Source: Galaxea fascicularis (taxonomy: Eukaryota > Cnidaria > Anthozoa > Scleractinia > Euphylliidae). Taken from it: a stretch of 64,000 nucleotides of DNA. The stretch lies in assembly GCA_948470475.1 (NCBI GenBank), contig OX419342.1, positions 23,435,077-23,499,076 on the forward strand, in the 5' to 3' direction. Shown one piece after another: positions 57,456 through 64,000 of the stretch (position 1 is the stretch's first letter; the number at the start of each line of letters is the position of its first letter). The position numbers and the translations under genes were made by a program. Below the pieces are notes generated by a model. That model saw only the letters and a program-made list of their open reading frames with translations, made no database searches and had not been told where the DNA came from.

Positions 57456-60234
57456 GGTTTTCAGTGTGGCCATCAAACCAAGGCGAAATTTCGGGTAAAA
57501 TTGGCGTTGATACACAGACTGGTAACGTTTTCCTTGAATAGGTGTTCTTGGACCAGAAAAAGCTTTGAAAAAACCATAAGTGGGCTGAATGTGTCTTGCA
57601 TCCGCTTGTATTCGTTGTATTGACCTCGCACAGTAGAAAGAAGAAAGTTTCTTCGGAGTCCGTGGGCTTGTTTGTTAATGTGCGGATTATTATTGATTTC
57701 CTTCGAGTTTGGTTTTAGTTTGTTAATTCGTCAGCCCAGATAATGGTAGACGGATATTTGAAAAAAAACGTTTGCTTGTAGTGATATAAAAAATGTCAGA
57801 TGTGTCACAGTGCTTGGTAGCCTGGCTTCTTAGTAAAAATAAAAGAAAAGTAAAAATTCCAAGGTATGGACTACCGGAATACTGCTGGAATTTACGCTGG
57901 AATACGAGAAACTAGTAATCAAGTTCTTTTCAGCGAGGACTTATAAAAATTTAAAGTAAAGTCAGTGCATGAGAAATAATGAAAAAAGCAAATAACAAAA
58001 AATAAGCTACAGACGTTCCCATTGAGTAATTTGGACAGTAAGGTAAATGTGAATTTTAGCACAAATATCGACGGTTTTATTACTTTCTTTGATATACTCA
58101 GCGGTATTTACACTCAGCAGCCCCTTGGACTGTAAATTTTTTATGTGGGCAGTTGAACGTTCATGCTTGGACGAAGCTCGGTATAGTGACCAGAAAACTT
58201 TCAGTCGGACTAACAACAACAAAGGGTACCTTCTGAACCTTTAAATTGAACAAGACAAGTTCCTGTTAAAATTACGGTATATTAAAGGAATATAAAACGC
58301 GTCGGCATGGCTGAATTATATAAGCACGCGGGAGTTGAACAGGAGAGAAAAAATCCAAGTGCTTATATAAGTTAACAATGCACGAGGACAAGCTCTTTAT
58401 TTCTGTCATAAATTGTAGCCTAAATGTTTTACAATGATCGAGAAACTGCGTGCGTTGCGATTCGTCAGTTCGAGTTCATTATAGTGCTTTATAAATATAT
58501 TACACGCTGCTTAAGCCGGGCTACACGTTGAAACATCATTATACAACATTTGTTGATCCGACAATGCTGGAGCGTTTAGCACCCATGTTTGTTCGACATC
58601 TTTTGTTGGACAAATGTTTGACAAGTCCTCAAACATTCGTCCAACAACAGCAAAAAATCGAAAAACATGGGTGCTAAGAGCTCCAACACTGTCGGATCAA
58701 CAAATGTTGTACAACAATGTTGAAGCGTGTAGCCCCAGCTTTACATCACAAGCTGCAGCGCGCACAATTTCTTCGCTGTCCCGCATTGTCGAGTTATAAA
58801 AGCACTTGAGAATTTAAAAACATTCGGCCGCTCCTCGTACTTCTCTATGCATTCTCTCGTGTTCTTTAAAATTTGCGCGTGCTTCTACAACTCTAACGTT
58901 TTTATTACTGAAGCCGCGTGCATAACTCAAAAAAGCAAGCCGCGCCGAATCATAACACGCGGAATTTCTCAATTATTTATTAATCATTTAAAAAACATAA
59001 TGAGATAAAGCAAAGAGTGCTTATTTCTTCGAACAAGATTTTAGTTTCATAGTTTCGAGCTCTGTATCAGGAACGAAATTGAATTATACACCTGATCAAA
59101 CATGGTATGACTTCTGAGTGAAATACTTTTCCAATTTGTAAATTCATCTACTTTTTGTTTTAATACTTTCTCTGATCATGAAGTCAGACAAAATCAGTGT
59201 CTTGTCCCCACGACGAAATACACATTTTATTTGCATTAAATCAATTCGATTACATGTACCACTCTATCAAGAACGTTTAAAGCACTTTGTATAAATGCAA
59301 ACAAAAACAAGCCAAAATCTTTTTCCTCCTGGAAAAAGAGCCGGTTTCATTTATCAGTTCGTGTATGCAATAAAAAGAACACGTGCTGAGGATGACATCT
59401 GTAGAATGTTTTTGTGTTCTTGTTATTTACGAAATGTTCTCAGTAGTCACATATAAAATCAATTTAAAGACGAATTTCTAGCGTTAAACACTTAATCGCT
59501 TGGAGCGTTTGAACAATACATTTTATTTCCAAATAAATACATAGGACTCTAATTCATACTCACGAAAAGTTTGTTTGCAATCTGACAAATTATAATGCAT
59601 GGAGAACAGTCATACCGGGACCGAAACTGTCGCCGAAAATATCAAAATAAATTACGGGACATACATTTGCGAACATAGTAAAAACATTATATTTATCCGA
59701 ATTCATTCCCAAAATGTTTAATTTCACTTTCCATATCTTTTCTGTAAATTATTTACCAACAGCATCTCAGGCGTTACCTTACGCCTCCCCCCCCCCCTCC
59801 CCACCCACCCCACAGCAATCCGTTAGCTTTTTCATTCCCAGTTCATGCGCATGTAACGCTTCGCAATGTGAACCATTCCAAGGTTCCGTAGGTCTCTGTA
59901 AAATGTGCAACTTATGATAAGTTCCATGGATGTTCTCCAGTGAATTGACCGGCTTCAAGGTGAAGAGAATTTGGAGAAACGTCCGAGCATTTCACTAACA
60001 TTCGCATGCCATTACGGACATCAACATTACTTTGCTTGGAACGTTGTCTGATGGATTCGGGACTTGGATGTCTGAAAGCTTTTTATGAATCAGGATCACA
60101 TACTCAAGAAAGAAAAGATAACTTGGCGTGATGTCTGTGATTGTACTTGGACACTCATGTCTTGGTGAGCGGATGGCTACACCAAAATTGACCGAAAGCT
60201 GGATCGTGCATGCGCGTGTTTAACGGTGAACTAG
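57456..60234. other. interior of the foldback element, no gene
   Basis: Apart from the MITE at 58514-58740, I see only short fortuitous frames. Paired TTATATAAGCAC / GTGCTTATATAA boxes lie near 58315-58370, with a related TTATAAAAGCAC near 58795, and a homopyrimidine C-rich run spans 59785-59812. No transposase motif is apparent. Confidence 0.5.
58514..58740. mobile_element. 227-bp palindromic MITE, Harbinger-like
   Basis: AGCCGGGCTACACG at the left is matched inversely by CGTGTAGCCCCAGCT at the right. The inverted match continues almost to the centre (TTGGACAAATGTTTGACAAG, then TCCTCAAACATTCGTCCAA). TTA flanks both sides (58511-58513 and 58741-58743), a 3-bp duplication typical of PIF/Harbinger elements. 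It lies inside the foldback element. No coding capacity. Confidence 0.75.
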
Positions 60235-60960
60235 AGCTGTCACGCAATACTAACAACACATAAAGGTTCATTGGATCTTGCTTAGCCTTTGACTCTCGTT
60301 ATACATCAAAATCATAAATAATATGACAAGATACCGTCGCTATTGACTGTTTACACCTGTCGTTGGTTGTTAAAACGGCGAAAAGCGGAAATTAAGATCG
60401 ACAGCAGAACAGAAGTAGCAGTTGTATCGAACTTGACTGGGAAAATGACAACGGACGAAGCAGTGAAACAGTGAACCATTAAAAAAGTTTAATTCACTGG
60501 ACCAATTTTAACACTGGCTTAAAACATTAACCTATGTATGGTGAGTAACTAGCAATTAGTAGAATATTTGTATCTTCCCGGACCCTTGAGAAAAAAGAAT
60601 TTGAAAATGCCCAATTTTACTAGTTTCGAAAATGACACGAAGTATGCCTTTCATGTTTGCATGTAGAACTTAAGCAATGTATAGCAAACATTTGTTCTTG
60701 TATGCATTTGAACTATCAAAGGACAACTGTGATGTTGATGGAAAATCAAATCTGCTTCTTGAATAACCTCAGAGATACACACTGCTAAAGTTGATCTAAA
60801 ATCAAAACTTTTGTCACGCCACTGGGCGTATTTTTTGGGGGGTGGTCTGTTCTCGGAAACAATAAAGACAATAGACAAAAAAATGTTACCATGGCTACTA
60901 GTTGGCTAAGACCTTTATGCAACATAAATATGGTGGAGATCGGCAGACCCCCTTCTTCCG
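60235..60960 (-). repeat. right TIR of the foldback element
   Basis: Inverse partner of 56734-57455. The ends match best and the inner 200-250 bp are clearly diverged. Confidence 0.85.
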
Positions 60961-60977
60961 GCCCTTGCCTGTTCCAC

Positions 60978-61777
60978 TCAGGCAGGCGTTCTTATGTCCA
61001 CATGTTTGTAATTTCCGGTGGTGATTATCTTGGGTGGAACTTTATCTCTCTTAAACTTGACCACTGCGAAAACTAGGCAGTGATCTGACAAACCCGGGTC
61101 AAAGACACCGGAATTTACGATCTTTGAGGTATTGCTGGTTATAACTAGGTCAATCAGAGTGCTTGAGGAGCTGGTTATGCTAGTGGGTTCTACAATGGCA
61201 TTATGAAGATCAAAACTTGAAAGTACTCTGAGGAGGTGTCTTCCCTCGGAGTTCAGTTCCGGGTCTCTCTTGGGCCGTAAATTTGCGTTAAAGTCCCCCA
61301 CGAGCAGATTCTCTCTAGTGTGCTGTAAAGAATTTCATAGAATTGCGAATAGTCAGGGGGTCTGTAGATGCATCCAATAATGAGTTGTTGTGAATCATAA
61401 GTTATATTTATCCATACAACTTCGATGTCGGTAAGAAGATCAGCTCTTTCATAACAACTAAGGTTATTTGAGTAATATATCATACATCCACCACAACTAC
61501 TATGCATTCTGTCGAACCTAGCCATTTCATAACTATCAACAGATATTTCACTTGAATTGATATCACCTTTTAAATGGGTTTCGGTAATAGCTAAGACCTC
61601 CAGCTTGCTATCCAAGAGTAGCAATCTTATCTCACCGATCTTGTTAAGGATTCCTCTTACATCCAGGTGTTCTATCTTTAGGCCTTTGTATTCAATTTGA
61701 ACCTTGAGTTCTTCGTAGAGGCTGCCGCTACTGTCTCCACTTATGTCCAGAAATGAGCGCAATCGCAAGGATAACAA
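60978..61777 (-). pseudogene. LINE-1 AP-endonuclease domain
   Basis: Two overlapping minus-strand frames. The first (61253-61777) has GLKIEHLDVRGILNKIGEIR, the catalytic AITETHLKG (TETHL motif), YYSNNLSCYER and IIGCIYRPPD. The second (60978-61301) continues with GDFNANLRPK, STLIDLVITS and GLSDHCLVF (SDH motif). These are the expected endonuclease motifs in order, split by a single frameshift near 61280. The C-terminal side is cut by the foldback element. Confidence 0.88.
61744..61776. repeat. inverted duplicate of a LINE-1 ORF1 segment
   Basis: The plus strand TGTCCAGAAATGAGCGCAAT and following bases repeats, in inverse orientation, the LINE-1 ORF1 stretch at 62735-62770 (encoding MSRNERNRK). 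On the plus strand it reads MSRNERNRKDNKSQ before stopping. Such a short inverted copy beside an inserted LINE fragment could come from a rearranged integration event. Confidence 0.65.
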
Positions 61778-61811
61778 ATCACAAATCCAAAGAACAAAAC
61801 AACGAGAATAG

Positions 61812-62320
61812 CAGACAGACAGACAGACATGTTTTTATTTGGAGTCTTATACAATATGTACATCGACTACGAATTCCAAACAACTAAAAGATACAAACAA
61901 CAAAAATTCTTACTTAATTAATTATTAATTAAGTTGTTAATTGATTAAATCCTATAGTATTTACTTTTTGCCGTCTTCCCTTGTCCTTTTTTCAAAGCAT
62001 TCGAATATATGTTTTGCTATTAGCTTTTGTATTTTAGCATTTCCGCTAGGGGGGTTTATTAGAAACATGAATATTTTGTTAGGTGACATTCTGCTTATTT
62101 TTATTCCACATTCTTTTTCCAAATAATTAAGTGACGAACGTCTTTTTTCCTGGTAAGCAGGGCATATATTTAGAAAATGGTATTCGTCCTCCATTTCTAT
62201 TTTGCAACTTGGGCAAATTCTTTCTGCAGGTTTCTTCAATGGTTTCGAGTAACGTCCTGTCTCTATGGATAATTTGTGGTTGCTAAGTCGCAGTTTTGTT
62301 AGAGCGAAAAAAACAAATCA
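61812..62320 (-). mobile_element. 5'-truncated second LINE (LINE-2), 3' end only
   Basis: Minus strand: the end of an ORF, an AT-rich 3' UTR, AATAAAAACATG, and a (GTCT)n tail (61811-61830). It lies within LINE-1, between the PHD part and the endonuclease. Upstream sequence is missing, as is usual for 5'-truncated LINE copies. Confidence 0.75.
61961..62315 (-). pseudogene. LINE-2 C-terminal zinc-finger fragment
   Basis: The frame reads LTKLRLSNHKLSIETGRYSK, ICPSCKIEMEDEYHFLNIC and AYQEKRRSSLNYLEK. A CPxCxxxxEDExHFLxxC motif is the usual C-terminus of several animal LINE families. Everything upstream is missing. Confidence 0.78.
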
Positions 62321-62389
62321 GCCCAAATCTTTGTCCACAATAGGAACAAGGGGGAGGGGTGGGGGGCAAAAATGGTTCCGGATGAGAGT

Positions 62390-62735
62390 CAATCGTTCTC
62401 TCCAAGAGATTTGTGACTTGTGCAAAGATTTGTTATTTTCGTTATTTTCGGTGTTTCTGCAATATTCGGTATTTTCGTTATATTTGTACCCCCCCCCCCC
62501 TCTATCCTTCTCTCCAAAGAGATTTGCGACTTGTGCAAGATTTGCTATTTTCGTTATATTTGTGCCCCTCCCCTCTATCTTTCTCTCCAAAGAGATTTGT
62601 GACTTGTGCAAAGATTTGTTATTTTCGGTATTTTTTGAAATTGTTGGTATTTTCGTTGTTTTTGTGCCCCCACCTCCCACCTTTCTCCTTCATTGCACAA
62701 AGATTTGTTACTTTTGCGATAATCTGTTATTTTCA
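62390..62735. repeat. minisatellite derived from LINE-1 ORF1
   Basis: Copies of AGAGATTTGTGACTTGTGCA with AAGATTTGTTATTTTCG start near 62407, 62517 and 62590, with a diverged copy near 62697 that merges into the LINE-1 ORF1. Units are about 75-110 bp and separated by C-rich runs (CCCCCCCCCCTCTATC). The minus-strand reading NENNKSLHKSQIS resembles the adjacent ORF1 NNENNRLSQK, so the repeat probably expanded from that sequence. Confidence 0.7.
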
Positions 62736-62740
62736 TTATT

Positions 62741-63316
62741 CTTGCGATTGCGTTCATTTCTGGACATATCGCTACTGGTATAAGTGCTTTCCTCTACAAA
62801 TTCCGCGTTTGTAAGTCTTAGGTTACTTATATCAGTGCAGATAGGGCAAGACCAATCGAAATGTTCAGTGTTCTGCATTTCTCTGTAGGCCCTTGGCGTT
62901 ACGCGGCCGCATTTGATGTGACACCATTTGTGACAGACGTCACAACTTATGGCTCGGTGGTTTCGAAGCACTTTTTTCTTGCAAGCAGGGCAGCAGTTTG
63001 TGTCTTCGCCAAAACCTGGACCAGGATTTGGTTCAACATCCACGCTGGTGGCAAGCGTAGCTATGCTGAAGCCTGCGTCGGCGTTCGCGTAATACGGCAT
63101 ACGAGCAGCGGAGTATCGCCTTCCACGTGGTTGAGAACGATTCCGCTTCTTTTGATGGAACTTTAGCTGTAAACCCTGCAAAAACATTGCAGGCCTGGCC
63201 TTGTAGGCTGAAGGAACATTCCACTGGCTTTTTGTTTGGTAATGAGTGTTTTGGAGGCACACTGGAACAAGAAAACCAAGTAAAATGGCGGAGCACAGAA
63301 TCCTACGTCCGGCCAT
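62741..63316 (-). pseudogene. LINE-1 5' coding region: hydrophobic leader, 2A motif, PHD finger
   Basis: From ATG 63314-63316: a short basic N-terminus followed by a hydrophobic run (MAGRRILCSAILLGFLVPVC), which looks like a signal peptide; a basic stretch; then, ending near residue 98, a 2A-type sequence with DVEPNPGP (63016-63042) that fits the DxExNPGP ribosome-skipping consensus. A Cys/His cluster follows, beginning CCPACKKK, with CDVCHKWCHIKC in the middle and ending WSCPIC. This is the pattern of a PHD finger. 2A sequences at the start of CR1-like LINEs are known from sea urchin and other invertebrates. The frame then runs into the minisatellite. The ATG lies only a few bases from the BEL-2 junction, so the 5' end seems complete. 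Confidence 0.85.
63016..63042 (-). other. 2A-like ribosome-skipping motif
   Basis: Encodes VDVEPNPGP. All invariant positions of DxExNPGP are present, and the upstream residues (SIATLATS) are typical of 2A. Skipping would release the leader of about 98 residues from the downstream PHD protein. Activity is not shown. Confidence 0.8.
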
Positions 63317-63322
63317 CACGCC

Positions 63323-63705
63323 ACACCTTGACCAAAATTCTTGTGCTAAATGCTGAGTGCGTCTCCATTTCCTTCTACAGTACAGATCTTCTCGCTTAAA
63401 GTCGCCTGGTGGAGGCAACACAAGCCTAGTCTTTTCTGTCAGCAGCATGCTCGGTGATAATGAAGATGCTGAAAGGGGATCATTGAGGGTTTCCACAGTA
63501 AGAGGCCCGTTGTTGATTGTAGACTGCGCTTCACAGAGGAACGTCCTTAGAGATTTCTTGTCCAGGCGATTACTGTGTTCTCTAATGAGGCTGTTCATGA
63601 CGTTTCTGATTGACCTGATCTGTCTCTCCCAAACGCCGCCGAAGTTACTGGCGGATGCTGGATTTTTAATCCAATCAATGTTGGCCTTAAGAGTGATTGT
63701 CAGTA
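63323..63705 (-). pseudogene. BEL-2 integrase, central to C-terminal fragment
   Basis: Minus strand: IDWIKNPASASNFGGVWERQ (with the DDE glutamate), KKSLRTFLCEAQSTINNGPL, LVLPPPGDFKREDLYCRRKW and AQEFWSR. These match the BEL-1 integrase in order (GGVWERQI, INSRPL, ILPPPGKFQKND). The piece is joined in one open frame with the LINE-1 start, an artefact of insertion. It is cut at about 63705, where similarity ends abruptly. Confidence 0.88.
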
Positions 63706-64000
63706 AAAATCAAAGAAATCCTGGCCAGGGTCAAAAAATCGATTTCGCTCATACCTTGTCAGTTTAAAGGCCTAGGTGAGTAACTGAAGGATATAAGGTT
63801 AGTTTTTTGAAATAAACCATTTAACGTCAGAAAACCATGGAAAACGGTCATCCTACCGGAAGCTCGGATTTCACCTCGCCAGAACTCGAAATTTTACACT
63901 TTTCAGGGTTATTACTTGGTGTTACGGTGCACGAATTTATGCTAATTAGTATATGCTAATTAGTATATGCCAATTAGTATATGCCAATGTCTATGATGTC
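63706..64000. other. right end, unassigned, with a 14-bp tandem repeat
   Basis: BEL-2 similarity stops at about 63705 and I recognise nothing after it. At 63938-63993 the unit TATGCTAATTAGTA occurs about four times with T/C variants (TATGCCAATTAGTA), close to the window end. Confidence 0.55.

Larger units (their letters stand above)
56734..60960. mobile_element. 4.2-kb foldback element with long TIRs
   Basis: The left arm from 56734 (CGGAAGAAGGGGGTCGGCTG) is the inverse of the right arm ending at 60960. The match is high for about 480 bp and continues more weakly to about 720 bp (57455 and 60235). Between the arms I find no transposase or other recognisable protein. The element separates the LINE-1 endonuclease from its linker/RT, so it inserted into LINE-1. 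No clear target duplication is visible at these boundaries; the true ends could lie up to about 20 bp further out. The superfamily is undetermined. Confidence 0.8.
46761..63322 (-). mobile_element. CR1-like LINE (LINE-1), near full length but split by later insertions
   Basis: Minus-strand LINE in pieces: 2A/PHD start (62741-63316), AP-endonuclease (60978-61777), linker and RT (55097-56730), C-terminus and 3' UTR with (TATG)n tail (46761-47475). Together the pieces are about 3.6 kb, the size of a full CR1-like element. They are separated by BEL-1, a foldback element, and a LINE-2 fragment with a minisatellite. LINE-1 itself lies inside the BEL-2 integrase. A short hairpin, GGCTGACTTTTATCAGCC, precedes the tail. 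Frameshifts in the endonuclease and C-terminus show it is inactive. Confidence 0.85.

Noticed and set aside
60651..60878. 75-codon minus-strand frame near the right foldback arm
   Set aside because: It lies within the TIR and its inverse counterpart near 56840-57040 is not open in the same way.
62265..62783. Plus-strand 172-codon frame rich in FSLF and CDLCKDLLFS
   Set aside because: It is the reverse reading of the minisatellite derived from LINE-1 ORF1.

Overview
The window looks like intergenic, transposon-dense DNA from an invertebrate animal. An anthozoan cnidarian such as a stony coral is my best guess. This rests on the mix of elements: a Gmr1-like Ty3/gypsy element, BEL/Pao elements, a CR1-like LINE with an N-terminal 2A motif and PHD finger, an L2-like LINE, tRNA-derived SINEs with (TTA)n tails, and palindromic MITEs. 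The assignment is inference. I found no host protein-coding gene, no intact tRNA or rRNA gene and no CRISPR array.

Region 1 (about 1.2-40 kb) is a tandem satellite of about 20 units of 1.69-1.71 kb. Its edges are diverged and its interior is homogenised. Sub-blocks show recent amplification: a near-identical pair at 13-17 kb, a near-identical triplet at 19.4-24.5 kb, and a higher-order trimer of 5105 bp at 25-38 kb. Each full unit carries a block of about 120 bp that looks like the 3' part of a tRNA-derived SINE, and a diverged copy at the right edge lacks it. One unit is interrupted by a young LTR retrotransposon (7128-11804, minus strand) with 641-bp LTRs and a perfect 5-bp target duplication (TACTA). 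Its single 1046-codon ORF holds gag, protease and integrase but no reverse transcriptase or RNase H, so it must depend on helpers.

Region 2 (40-46 kb) is a graveyard of small elements: two tRNA-derived SINEs, a decayed L2-like LINE (minus strand) whose RT active site is broken, two palindromic or TIR-type MITEs, and (TTA)n tails.

Region 3 (about 45.9-63.7 kb) is a nest of transposons. An old BEL/Pao element on the minus strand (BEL-2; integrase fragments at 46.5-46.8 and 63.3-63.7 kb) was split by a near full-length CR1-like LINE on the minus strand (LINE-1; about 63.3 down to 46.8 kb). LINE-1 was then split by a young BEL/Pao element on the plus strand (BEL-1; 47476-55096, near-identical LTRs, nearly intact gag-pol), by a 4.2-kb foldback element with TIRs of about 0.7 kb (56734-60960, itself carrying a 227-bp palindromic MITE), and by a 5'-truncated second LINE next to a minisatellite (61.8-62.7 kb). 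Removing BEL-1 and one target copy joins the LINE-1 RT in frame, which supports this order.

The genes do not form a host pathway. They work only within each element: gag, protease, RT, RNase H and integrase for the LTR elements, and endonuclease plus RT for the LINEs. The most unusual items are the structured satellite with its captured SINE-like block, the RT-less but recently mobile gypsy element, and the hydrophobic leader plus 2A plus PHD start of LINE-1.
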